Shown here in pieces: positions 1-11,070 of a DNA stretch of 64,000 nucleotides. The translations under genes and the position numbers were made by a program. Position 1 is the first letter of the stretch, and each line of letters begins with the position of its first letter. The DNA lies in NCBI GenBank assembly GCA_015680685.1, contig MNCI01000811.1, positions 563,617-627,616 on the forward strand, read 5' to 3'. The DNA comes from Gnetum montanum. Its lineage: Eukaryota; Streptophyta; Gnetopsida; Gnetales; Gnetaceae. The notes under the pieces were generated by a model. That model saw only the letters and a program-made list of their open reading frames with translations. It was not told the origin of the DNA and made no database searches.

Positions 1-1876
1 CTCGTCCTTGGATTCCTTACAAAATATTGGGAAGGTATGGGATTATTGACTACTTGACAACTGATGGTGGAATGGGATAGGAGACTCAACATGCCCAGTG
101 AACGGATCATTACAACATTAGTGTTCATGACCATTGTGGTAAAAACTTGTATATAAAAGACATCCAAGCCTTTATTTGGTAGCTTGTAGAGAAAGAGAGA
201 GAAAGAAAATGAAGCGTGTTGCCGCCAATGTTAAGATTACGGCTTCCGATGTTTATCTATAGCCACACCACTAGACTTGCTTCTTTCGTAAATGATCTAG
301 TTTCCATCCATCTTGAGTGCTTCCTCCAAGCCCAATCCATTGTTTCTATGATCACCATCTACACATACAACACAGTCACAAATGAGCAAGGATAGATAAA
401 CCATAATGTAGTTGATACCTTGCCTCGATATGAAGTGCATTGGCTGAGTTGTGATTATGGTGAAAACTAGTTCAAAGATTTATCATAGGTGACTACCCAA
501 GGTGTAGGGGTTAGGTGAATAGTAAAATGGAGAAAATTGAAAAATTTGTGCTAGGGCCCCCATGACTAAGAGCAAACCTTCGATAGCTATAAGACGGAAA
601 ACTATGAGGAATAAGAAAGATGGGAAAAATATCAACAGTAACGCCAATAAAATGGATGTCATGGATGGGGATGAAACAAGAAATGATTGATTGCAGGAAA
701 TTTTTAAGGGAAAGAAGTTAACAATTTCACCAAAAAGAAATGCTAATGGGTCCTCCCCAAAGTAGGCTCATGCCTTTTATGCCCTAACAAACCCACAAAC
801 CAAAGAGTTCGTAGGCTCTAGGAATGTCATTTGGAAGAAAGAGTTAAAAACTTACCCACAAGAATTCACCAAAGAAAAACAATGCATCAACCTAGAACAG
901 ACTAATGACAAAATCAGCAATGAGGTGGAAAATGGGAAGAAAGATGGAGAGGAGAGAATGGAATGGAATCCCAAGAGCAAAGTTGTGTAAAGCCCCTTGT
1001 GTATTTTATGGTTAATGTGACTAAGTAGAACTCATTCCAAATCTAAACTCAAAAAAACCATATCTAGTGACCTCACATCAACACACTTGACCAGTCCATC
1101 CATATGAAGCAACAAGAATGCTTTCACAAAGAGTCACCACCATTCTGAGGAGAGCGAGATGGAGAAGCAAGAAGCGAGAAAGGGCCTTAGTTATAGGAAA
1201 CCTTCAAGCATGGGTAACATGTCTTTCTAGTTCCATAACCAGTGCTTGTAGCCCATATTGCTTTATTATGTCTAAGGGGTGTGCGTTGAATTATCCCTCT
1301 TTTTTTTCTTCTTTTTCCATGAGAACCACACCATGCAAAGACTTATTTTTATTCACTTGGCTTCCTAATTTTTGAACAATGTCAGAATGGTGAAAAACGC
1401 AAGAAAAAGCATCCAAGCACCCAAGAGAATGGCCAAAAAAAATGCATCAAATCCCCTTGAAGTCACAACCTTTTCATCCTTTAAGTCTTTCCTTGGTTTG
1501 AAAAATACCCAGCCACCAATTCATTAAAATTTTACTTAGAATAAGAGGGACTGTATAGTTCCAAGCCAAAGGAGACCATAGAGTTATATGGATGAGTGGA
1601 CAGCATGGACTCATTGCCTATTTTACCAAAAGAACCATACCTTAATATCAGCATCATAATTCAAAGGTAAAAACCAAACATTAGTAATCAATATGATATA
1701 ATTCAATCCACCATCATGAGCACTTATTAGATGACAAATAAAAGTAAATCAAGAAAACAAAGAAACAGTAAAAACATGAGCGATGGTGTAAAAAAAATAT
1801 AAGAAAAGTTGAAAGAATGTGTAAAACAAGAAATGTGTAAAACAAAAATTCAAAAAGAACTAAGGGCCTAGAATGG
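1..1876 (-). other. E1 3' non-coding region
   Basis: This is the stretch between the end of pol and the off-window 3' LTR. It aligns by eye with E4 59920-61820, including a conserved block at 747-790 (TTTGGGGAGGACCCA on the minus strand). The minus strand at 1714-1840 reads as very hydrophobic residues just after pol, as at the matching place in E4 (59940-60060). Athila elements often carry an env-like ORF here, but I see no convincing open frame. Confidence 0.6.
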
Positions 1877-2331
1877 TTAGCATAGGTGGCCATCTCCCCC
1901 ACAACTAAGTTGGAAGGAGGAGATTCGAAATAGTAAGCAAGGTTGTCCACCAAGAGAGGTAGCATGTGTATTGGCTATCCTAAGCTCATGGAAAGGTTTG
2001 GTTTGTTGTACGTTGAACAACAGTTTCTTGTTTGGGCTCTCAAGTTTGTATATTGTCATGGCCCCTGAAGGAAAAGTTGCATAAATAATATAAGGTCCTT
2101 CCCATAGTGTTTGAAATTTAGTATGTTGTGGCACATGTGTGGGATTCTAGTAGAGAACCTTATCTCCTAGTTGATATTTAACTTTCCTAATCCTTAGGAC
2201 ATGATGTTGGTTATTGAATGCCTTATGTAACTTGTTAGATGACAGGGTAGCTAGTTGGTTTTCATCTAGCAAGTTAAGGGTTAATAACTATTGTTTCTAT
2301 GCTAGATCAAGGTCAAGATTGAGGGAAACCT
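1877..2331 (-). pseudogene. E1 pol C-terminal tail (end of integrase and beyond)
   Basis: The minus-strand reading runs from a motif like LNLDLDLA through KFQTLWEGPYII and LLFNVQQTKPFHEL to a terminal GGDGHLC. It matches the last 150 or so codons of E4 pol (59475-59916). KFQTLWEGPY is the small C-terminal integrase motif found in plant gypsy elements. It directly follows the RT C-terminus at about 2331 with no RNase H or integrase core between, so this is the distal side of an internal deletion. In-frame stops are present near 2290 and 2145. Confidence 0.75.
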
Positions 2332-3590
2332 TTGAAAAGTTCTCAATAAATCTCCTATAGTAGGTACTATGTCCAAGGAATTATCGAATATCTTTGATAG
2401 TTTTCAATTGATGGGTAATTCCTTGGATAACTTTGATTTTCTCAGGGTCTACCTCTATCCTTGTGTGTGAGATTTTGTGCCCTAGGACTACGCCTTCTTG
2501 GACCATTAAATGGACTTTTTGCCAATTGAGCCTCAAATTGGTTTCTACACATCTTTTTAACACTTGCTTCAACTGGTCTAAGGCTTGATCAAAGGTTGCT
2601 CCATAAGTGGAGAAGTCATCCATAAAGACCTCCATGTCATTCCCTATCTACTGTTGGAATATGCTTAGAACTAGTCGTTGAAATGTTGCAGGGGCATTGC
2701 ATAAGCCAAACGACATTTGTTTATATCTGAAAATGCTCCAAGGACTAGTGAACGTAGTCTTGGCTTGGTCTTTTGGGGCTATTTATATATGATTATATCC
2801 ACTATATCCATCTAGAAAACTGTAGTAGCGATGCCCTACAATGGTGTCTAAGACTTGGTTAACAAATGCCAACAGAAAGTGATCTTTGAATGTTGTCAAA
2901 TTTAATAGCTTGAAATCTATGCACACCCTCCATTTGCCTCCCTTTTTAGGCACAATAATTAAGGGGCTAACCCATTCGCTATCAGCAATGGAGTATATGA
3001 ACCTAGCCTTGAGAAGCTATTCGATTTCTTCCTTGACTACTTGCTTTAGCTTTGGGTTCAAACATCTTTGCAATTGTCTTTGAGGCTTCATGGAGGGGTT
3101 GGTGTAAATCCTATGTTGGCATATCCTAGGATCTATTTTGGTTAATTCGGGATATGACCAAGTGAAGGCTTTTGACCATCTATTAATTACCTTCAAAAGT
3201 TCTTCTTTTTGTTGAGAATCAAGCTTTGTGTTGATAATTACCAATTTTCTATTTTTAAGGAACGTGTATTCCATACTGGTGGCCAATGGTGTTAAGTCAA
3301 GGATCTCTTGCTTAAATTTCTCAGGGATTTCCAACTTAAGTTCTTCTTTTTGTTGAGAATCAAGCTTTGTGTTGATAATTACCAATTTTCTATTTTTAAG
3401 GAACATGTATTCCATACTGGTGCGCAATGGTTTTAACTCAAGGATCTCTTGCTTAAATTTCTTAGGGATTTCCAACTTCCCCCAGTTGACATTTTCAAGG
3501 TTAAGACTTGGAAGTTGGTGGTGGACTTGCTCTAATGCATATATGCTATTGATGTAAGTGTAAGTCAAACCCTCAGTTGGTTCCATGCAT
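2332..3590 (-). pseudogene. E1 pro-RT linker and reverse transcriptase (decayed)
   Basis: The N-terminal linker (3586 to about 3017) contains MEYMFLKNRKLVIINTKL and carries an imperfect local duplication of about 130 bp (3210-3460), so this motif appears twice. RT follows with GYSGYNQI-type, SFGLCNA-type and FMDDFSTYG motifs (2381-2635) and VVLGHKIS downstream. FMDD is the form usual in Athila-type gypsy RTs. The reading ends at IENFSK around 2331, where RNase H should begin. Stops and frame changes mark it as non-functional. Confidence 0.8.
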
Positions 3591-3699
3591 ATGAGTGAAC
3601 TGCTTGCTTGATCAGCTGTTAGCCACTAGGTGTCTTCCTATTATGTGGCTACTGCATACAGGCATCTTTATATGTTGATCATTTATGCACATTGATTGC

Positions 3700-4321
3700 A
3701 TGTAGGCAATGTTAAACTTTGCACAAACCATGACCTTTACACGTAATTACACCCTATGTAACTGTATGCGATGCATGAAACTTTCTTCTTCTTGATCTTT
3801 CCAAATTTATTTTCCTTTAATATTTCTAAGGAAAGATCATAGATTCCTAGGCATGCATCAATGGTGCTTAGCCATGGTTTTCTCGTTATGATTGGGAAGT
3901 ACCCCCTATCATTGTTTACCTAAATCACTAGGAAGTTAGTTGGGTATGACCATCCAAAAATAGTGGTAACAATGTCTTTCACTAGTCCCAATGGGATAGT
4001 GATGGACTGGTCAACCAACTCTAGATGGATGTTACTATTTTTTAATGGAGGAAGGTTCTAGGCCTTGTACATTTCTTGAGAAATCAAGTTGACACTGGAA
4101 CCTGAGTCCAAAAGAGCTTTGCATGACGCACTTCCAATGATTTGTAAATATATTAGAGGACTTCCAGGATCAGAGAATTTCTTGGGAAGGTGGCCAGCTT
4201 TGATCCAATCGGTGACGACATGTGTTAGCATGATCGTATGCATTGAGTGCGGTGGTTGAGTTGAAGGAGGCTCTAACATTTTGATTGATACTGAGGCATC
4301 TAAGTAATTAGCTGCCTNCAC
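3700..4321 (-). pseudogene. E1 aspartic protease region
   Basis: The minus strand reads ALLDSGSSVNLISQEMYKA, which holds the retropepsin D-S-G catalytic triplet intact. LVIQVNN and a strand-flap region ending in WLSTIDACLGI follow, matching the ILGRPWL region of retropepsins. The same region in E2 and E4 has D-L-G, so E1 has the best-preserved active site of the group. Stops follow the first block near 4058, and one ambiguous base lies at 4318. The protease would have cleaved Gag-Pol during particle maturation. Confidence 0.8.
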
Positions 4322-5303
4322 CTTGCATAGCTAGAGCAGGTGGTAGTGGAGCTATTGGTGGAAGAGATGCGGCCAGATGAGAAGGATGATATTCTTGTAG
4401 AATATTGCCTCTAGAAGAGGTAGTTCCATAATACTTGTGGGTTTGGTAGTGAGGTTGAGGAGTGACGTGACTAGTAGAGTCATGTGGGGAGATTAGCTCC
4501 TACATGTAATATCCATACGGGTTAGATTGTTGGTAAGGATACTATTGCCTTGGTGGTGGCATTCCCCATGATTGTGGGTGTTGCCACTATTGATATTGCT
4601 CAATTGGTTTTTATGGAGTTCCACTAGGATAATATGTTAAGGGTTGGTGAAATTGCCTTGGGTTACCTTGAGGATAAGGTAACCTTTGGGGTGTTTGCCT
4701 TTTGTTTAATTGTGGGTTGAGTGCATACACCTTAGAATCCTACAGATGTGAGATTATAGGACAACATCCCTTAGGATGGTCATATTGACATATCTCACAT
4801 CCACTATCATTATCTATTTCCAAATCCAAAACATCTTCAATGATGGCAACTTTGCCCTTACCCTTGCCACGTGCATGTTTAGCCTCTTTCTTTTTTCTTT
4901 TCTCACTACCTTACTCTCTAGACTCTACTATTCTAAGAATAGCTTGAAATCTATTGTTTAGGGAATCCAACATTTGGTCTACCTTTGCCAAAACTTCTGA
5001 TTTCATCTTTTGGATAGGAAAAGTTTTCCTATTCACCATCTCTTCGAGTGGTGACTCTTCTTCATCCTCACAAAATCTTACTCCTCTCTTCTAGAGGGAA
5101 GGATTTTGGTTATACTCTTTTACACTTTCTCTCTTCCATAGCTTACCTTCTTCCTTAGCAACTTGCTCCAATAATCTTTGAATTTGATGGAACCTAAGCT
5201 CAAATAGCCTCCCTTGGGAATAAGTCCCAAGGATTCTTCTCGTTTCATGCCTAATCCCATCCATGAGATGGTGCAGTTGATCCCTTTGTGAATAACCATG
5301 ACC
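4322..5303 (-). pseudogene. E1 gag, C-terminal half
   Basis: This half has a charged segment (KRESVKEYN, VRFCEDEEES) followed by a cysteine/histidine motif CEICQYDHPKGCC at about 4760-4800 and a Pro/Gln/Tyr-rich tail. The Cys-His motif is spaced C-X2-C-X3-H-X4-C, one residue shorter than a standard retroviral zinc knuckle; E2 and E3 share the spacing. The N-terminal half of the same gag lies at 22655-23978, on the far side of the E5 insertion. Confidence 0.75.
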
Positions 5304-5308
5304 AGAAC
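5304..5308. repeat. Target-site duplication of E5, left copy (AGAAC)
   Basis: AGAAC abuts the first base of the left LTR (TGAAAC) and recurs at 22655-22659, directly after the right LTR (ending TTACA). Removing E5 and one copy rejoins E1 gag sequence colinear with E2 around 37070-37100. The boundaries are therefore secure. Confidence 0.92.
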
Positions 5309-6836
5309 TGAAACACCGTGAAAATTTCGAGTCCTCAACGGTTCAGCAAAATCTTGTGACTCAGGCAAGGATTTGTGACAAGTCATGGCCTAGCAAGTGC
5401 CCTTTTTGGCTAAGGGTCTGTTCTACCATGCTATGCAGCACAACATAATAAACTCCAGAGGATAGAACAAGACAAGGGATGCACAACGACAAGCCTTCAA
5501 CTTTGCAAGTTTTCTATGTTTCAAAAAATCTTAACTTTTGGCATATTATGTTGCATTACTCAACATACCATAATGTAGCATAACATAGCATAATGCCAAA
5601 AGGCAGTCCATCGCAAGAACAAAGATGACAAGATTCGAGACCTCGATTGTCCAGCAAAATCACAACACTTAAGCAATGATCTACAGCATGCCACACATTT
5701 CAGCAAGTTTTCTTTTTCGGTTAAGAGGCCTATTATACTACATTACATAGTGTAGCGTAATAAACACTGGAAGGATTGATCAGAAACAAAGGAAGCATAG
5801 CGACAACACTTCAATTTTTTGCAGGTTCGCTGTTTTACGCTGAATTACGCTATGCAGCGTGATCTAGCATGACGTAACATAATACAAGCAACGACAGAGA
5901 GGGAACAACTCAAGCATTAGTAGTTCATACGTCACAATATGCTCTAGCATATTATAAGTAAACAAAGAACAGTTTGTTGCCAAAACTCTAGAAAAAGTGG
6001 TTTACGACGCATTACGCTTCAGAGCATAATGTTGCATGGTGCCAAAAGCTTCAAATACAAACACACCAAGTCAACAACATCTTGTAGGTTCAGGACATGT
6101 GTCATCTAAACTACGTTTTTCTCCTAACCCTAACCTTATAAATATTCCAGTTGACAAAGATCAAGGGGTTGACAAAAAATTTCCCGGGGATTAACAAATT
6201 TTCTCCATGAGTGATTTTCTTTCATTGGCAATCGTTGACAACTTTTGGCAAAGATTGACAAGAGAGGAAAAGAGGATCAGCAATCGTAAGAACATCAAAG
6301 GTGATTGGCAAGAATCCTTGATCAGAAATAGCCTGTTAATGATATTCTGCTTCAGGTCTCACTTCCTTGCACCCAGATTGGCTAGAATAGGGTAGATCGA
6401 CCTTTGCTTGTTTTATCTTTAAATAGCTTTCTTGCTGTTGGCACGTGCTTCGTCTAAACCAAAGTCTACCTGTAATCATTGTATCCAACATATTTTGTTC
6501 ATAAGTTAAATCCTGGATCTTGGGATTGCACGCTCTCTAAATCTGATCTCGTGTGTCCTATCTATATGGATTCTGCAATCAATTTAAATCATTTACATCA
6601 TTTTCAATTACCTTCAAGATTAACAATATTATATCTCCTCATAAAAATAGCCTTTTTGCCATCCAATTCCTACAAAAATTTTATTGATTAAGTAAGTCCT
6701 TGTCTGATCGACAAAACCATTTAGGGCAGATCGGATTCATCTTCTCCAGCACGGCCCTCTCATGGATCCGGGGTTGGAATTGTGTACACGGACTTCCGCT
6801 CAGTATTTCCAGAGATCAATGTTTTCTATTGTTACA
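5309..6836 (+). repeat. E5 5' LTR
   Basis: It begins TGAAACACCG, ends TCTATTGTTACA, and matches 21125-22654 over its whole length. A TATA-like TATAAATA at 6137-6144 is kept in the 3' LTR (about 21955). The U3 part is crowded with short inverted copies of TTACGC/GCGTAA, for example at 5745-5760, 5830-5865 and 6003-6035. Confidence 0.93.
6137..6144 (+). promoter_or_regulatory. Putative TATA box of E5 LTR
   Basis: TATAAATA lies in an AT-rich context about 700 bp before the LTR end and is identical in position and sequence in the 3' LTR. A second A/T stretch (TTTAAATAG near 6420) is an alternative. Assignment is by position only. Confidence 0.45.
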
Positions 6837-6860
6837 GTTTTCTAGCGCTAGAAGGAGGGC
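6837..6860 (+). promoter_or_regulatory. Likely primer binding site of E5
   Basis: Immediately after the 5' LTR, GCGCTAGAAGGAGGG resembles primer binding sites seen in Tat-type elements. I cannot name the matching tRNA with certainty. The first part lies in a perfect 14-bp palindrome TTCTAGCGCTAGAA (6840-6853). Confidence 0.5.
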
Positions 6861-7092
6861 CTTCATATTCGATCCACACTTTACGGGTAGTCTTGTAAGC
6901 TGTCTGTACCCATTGTCGGTCAACGTAAACGTAATACCTCCATGGTTGTTTACGAGATTGTGTAATGCAGATCAGTTGCTTCGACGATTCCTTTGGAATC
7001 CTACAAGATAGAAAGCCTTGATTATTACCTTATTTTGCCTTTGCCCTTGCGATCTTTATCCTTATCGTCATTACTCCCAAACTGCGTAGAGA

Positions 7093-9300
7093 ATGGCTAC
7101 ATCAACCACCGCTATTGACACTGCCAACCTCGAGAATCCTTGGACCATGCAATTTACACCTCCTATGGTCGAGTCGCCAACTAGTCCAGTGTGACCACGT
7201 CGCTTCCTCAGGCTTCAAAACAAAGAGCCTGAGGGACACGCTTAGCGCAAGGAACACTACAATTTTCTCTGTGCTAAGCTAGTAGCAAACCTGCCCATGT
7301 ATCCATAAGAACTTGAAGAAAAACGAGAATACAAGTTCATGTATTGCAACGGGAAGGAATTTATTCCTTCACATAACACCACTGTACCCCTGAAAAATCA
7401 ACAAAAGTGGATCCTAGATCAAATGATGATGGCTAAGACATCGACAGAACAACGAGAGGAGTTGTTCCATGATGAAATGCTTCATGACGGGCAAGACAAT
7501 CTAGACTCCCACTCTGAGGGAGGCGGTCATGCTAATTTCGCCATGGCCCCTCCCTCCATGATGTCTTGTGTAAATCTGTTGTTCATGGTTACCATGCCCT
7601 TGACACTATCTAATACTAACCGCGTCTGCATTCACCCCACCTACATTTTCTCTCTTTGACTATCCTTTCAGGCGATAGCCCATTGCAAATCATTTCTCAG
7701 CAGGTGCAATTACCTAATCCATCTCATCATGCACCTACACCCATGTCATCGCATGTATAGGTGATACCTACTTCGCAATTACATACAACACCCACCTTCA
7801 TCCTGACTCACATGACAGGGCTTGCCACTATAGCATGGTGGGTTCTAAACATGCCTCTTGTTGCGCATCCTATGTAGATGTCCCATCTTCCTCTTCATCA
7901 AAGCCAAGTCCCGCGGGCGCTAAACCCTATTACAGGATCATTGTTTGTGCCCCCAGCCACACAAACAACATATCCAATGGTATAGTCGATGACGGCCGTC
8001 CCTATTTCGCCACCTAGTGTGGCTCCTCTTGCCGTTCTACAAACAACCTCCCCATCCATGGGTCTGGATCAAGCTTTCTAGCTTATCCAGACCCTTACAG
8101 AGGAAGTTAAATGCCTCAAGGCTGCTAGTTTGGACATAGTACAAGTCATGGATTTTTACCATAACGATCCTATTAGTTTGGTAGTGCCTGTTTTATCATT
8201 ATCACCTAGGATGCCACTCCCCCATTTTATGAAATACAATGGGGAAGGTGATCCCAATGCCCATTTAGTTACTTTTAGGTCAGAATCATTACTATTGCAA
8301 CAATGGCCACATACTATTATCCATGTCTTTGCTATGTCCCTAATAGGTAAAGCTCTAGACTGGTATTGAGCACTCCCACGTGCTTCCATTTCAACTTTGG
8401 AGGAGCTGCTAACTCAGTTTATGACTTGTTTCAAGTACAACTTGAAGCTGGAAGTCATGTTGGACCAGCTCATGGGAGTCAAGCAAGACCTGCTCNTAGC
8501 GGCGGTTGTTGAGGGGGCCAAGAAGAAAAACAACAACAAGAAAACATCTGCGGAGCCTACTAAGTTGATAACTACCTCAAACAGCCTCAATCAAGAAACT
8601 ACTTCTACCCCTGAAGCACCTCCACAGCCGAGGCCTGAATTTGACCGTAAGGATCGCTCAAATTACGCGACCCTACCTGTAAAGCCTTCAAAACTTCTGA
8701 AGTAATTATTGGGAACTAGCCACATCTAACACAAGATGGTGTTCGAGGAAGCTTTGAAATGTCACAAGCACCATTGCAAGTTGCTGAAGAACCCCTCCTT
8801 GGCCCAACCTAACGAAACGCTAGTCCCCAAGAACTTTAGGCTGAACCGATTTTGCGACTACCATCAGTTGTGCAGTCATGACACGGATTATTGCTAGGCA
8901 TTGAAAGATGACATTCAACGTATGATTGATCAAGGTGACCTGATCTTAGATAGCAGTAACCCAGTTCGTCCCGAAAACCAACCCATGCATGTGTACCAGG
9001 ACCCGTTAAACGTGAATAACGCAGGGTAGACTATCAACGTAGTGGGTACGGAGAGCGATGACCAGGCACAACTGAAGCAACCCTTTGTGTTACGTATGCC
9101 TCCTCGCCCACCTCAGATGACAAGCCCATCAACATCAATGGGTGTGGCTCAGCGACAACCTTTCATCCTTCGAGTCCTGTCTCCTACCTTCGTTCCACAC
9201 CCCACTATCGGTAAAGCCACGACCCAGTCCGTGCCCACACCTAGGGCACCCTTCGTCATCAGGGTGCCAAAGCTGTCAGTTGCTCCTGCTATGTAGGAGC
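7093..9300 (+). pseudogene. E5 gag (decayed)
   Basis: The chosen start is MATSTTAID at 7093, 256 bp after the LTR. The capsid-like core is at 8200-8480, with KYNGEGDPNAHL, LIGKALDWY and LEELLTQFM, the typical Tat/gypsy gag pattern. Near 8850-8930, CDYHQLCSHDTDYC followed by LKDDIQRMI is the Cys/His motif characteristic of Tat gags. The 9042-9296 stretch is Pro-rich linker. Stops interrupt the frame at several points (for example after WY at 8367), and an ambiguous base lies at 8495. Confidence 0.8.
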
Positions 9301-9429
9301 AAATTTCTAGGTCAACGTCCCAATCACAACTTAACAGGAAAAGAGAAGGGCATATGACGAGTAACACAGCCAAGAACTGATTTACGCTGGGGCTCCCCAA
9401 GCCTACATCGCCTGCTTCGGTGCCCTTGG

Positions 9430-10480
9430 CTACACCTTCTTCTAAAAAAGGCAACGTTACGCAAATGCGTCCACCTTCTCCCTATCCAAGAAAGTACAAT
9501 CCTCAACCAGAAGTCATTCCACCCAAAGAAATTCTTCTCCTGGGACGAATGGAGGAAGAGAAGGGTAAAAAATAACCAGATCGTGGGCATGATCTCCTTA
9601 ACATTTTTACGCAAGTCAAGCAGGCTCTCAAATAGAAAAATACAACATTGAGCCTATACAACTTATTAATGACATCCCAAAAGCATCGCAAAGCCATGGT
9701 TTGCATGCTAACGTCCATACCTGTGGATGAGAGCTTGCCAGTGGATGAAGAAGTAATTCATTCCATCATGCTTCCCCTCGCCGCTGAAAAACCTAGGTCT
9801 TCCCTATTGACCTTTCACAATGAATCCATTAAGGATGACCTAGAAAAGGGTTAGGTGACAATGGTGCCCATGTTCATCACCATCTGGGTTGGCCAACACT
9901 GAATTCGAAGTGTACATGTAGATGACGGGGCGGCCGCTAATGTCATCCCATATCCCATAGTGGATAAAATAGGCCTGATCGATCATATCAGTCCTATAAT
10001 GATGTCGTGTCTAAAGTCGTTCAATGGGGCACAAGTTCAAGTTAAAGGGATAGTGCACATCAAATTTGTGGTAGGGGACCAATTCCCCACAGATGCAACT
10101 TTTATTGTTGTCAAGGAGATGCCTGGCTTCAACTTAATCCTAGGGAGATCTTGGTTAGCTCAACTGAGGGTAGTTTCATCACCATCCATCAGGAGATCCA
10201 TCTGCCCTATGCAGGAGGGGAAGTGGTCATCCACAGTGACGAAATGATCCCTAGGGCTATTAATAACATAGAAATAGAATAGGGTTCAGCAATCGAAATT
10301 CTCGAAGACCAATCCCCTATCCAAACACTTGGACAAGCCAAAGCAGTGGTTGATGATAGCTTAATTTGGGCCGAACTACCATTCCAAGAGGAAGATTGTG
10401 GGATGAAGGAACAAAGTCATAAATCTTCCCATCCTTACGTGTCACCAAAGATAAAAGCAATTAGAAAACAACTACAGAGT
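9430..10480 (+). pseudogene. E5 aspartic protease and linker (decayed)
   Basis: VHVDDGAAANVIPY (about 9910-9955) corresponds to the retropepsin active-site segment usually read as V-D-T/S-G-A/S, here D-D-G. Then come FIVVKEMPGFNLILGRSWL, matching the second conserved protease block, and a frame change near 10165. The linker ends at HPYVSPKIKAIRKQLQS and a stop at 10480. Upstream, the Pro-rich segment with VIPPKEILL leads from gag. This is the last sense coding sequence before the 5.5 kb interruption. Confidence 0.75.
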
Positions 10481-10669
10481 TAGCAGATAAACCACATTGT
10501 TTAACTATCATGTAGTTTACGCACACTTTTCCAGCAGCTGTCCTATTTATGCTTTACAAATACTCATTACATTTACGCATATATTTACATTTCCCACCAG
10601 CTATTCTCATTACGCTTATGCTTATCTTTATGCTTCCATCAGTTGTCTTCATTACTCTTACCCTCATCT

Positions 10670-10812
10670 AAAATTAGCAAAGGCCTGAAATGGCCTAAAA
10701 CTAGCAAAGGTCCAAAATGGCCTAAAACTAGCAAAGGCCTGGAACGGCCTAAAACTAGCAAAGGCTCGAAATGGCCTAAAAGTAGCAAAGGCTCGAAATG
10801 GCCTTTAACTAA
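10670..10812 (+). repeat. 27-bp tandem array, five units
   Basis: The core AGCAAAGG starts at 10676, 10703, 10730, 10757 and 10784, an exact 27-bp period. Each unit holds an AGGCC...GGCCT-type inverted pair around a few bases. The period is a multiple of three, so both strands show a 9-residue peptide repeat (plus strand SKGxKWPKT). I take that as a by-product, not a protein. The AAACTRGCAAAG core also appears in the array at 19541-19945. Confidence 0.85.
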
Positions 10813-11070
10813 TGATTTCATTTACACTTTACACTTCAATTATTTAGTAGCCTGTAATGGCTTTAAACTAGTAACTCCATTTACACTGCATGCTTAAACT
10901 AGCTACGGCTTATCATAGTGCCAAAACCTATGATTCGATTTATGCTTTACACAAACGAAAACAACAAAAGAACATTAAACTCAAGACAAAATTTACATTA
11001 AATATGTCAAAAGAAAATATTATCTTTTGTTCCGTTCCATCACAATAAAACTGTGGCTAATATAGCCACA

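Larger units (their letters stand above)
1..5308 (-). mobile_element. E1: Athila-like Ty3/gypsy retrotransposon, 3' half (split by E5)
   Basis: Reading the minus strand from 5308 down gives the end of gag, protease, reverse transcriptase, a short pol tail and 3' non-coding DNA, colinear with E4 (52721-62636). The gag is cut at 5308 by E5, and the other half resumes at 22655. The first bases of the window match the stretch about 25 bp before E4's 3' LTR (reverse complemented), so E1's own 3' LTR lies just outside the left edge. The lineage call rests on the FMDDFSTYG RT motif and on a TGGCACC-type primer binding site. The copy carries in-frame stops and an internal pol deletion, so it is not autonomous. 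Confidence 0.88.

Noticed and set aside
10643-10897. Plus- and minus-strand ORFs with a 9-residue repeat (SKGxKWPKT; LLVLGHF)
   Set aside because: The pattern is forced by the 27-bp tandem repeat, and no flanking coding sequence or family supports a protein.
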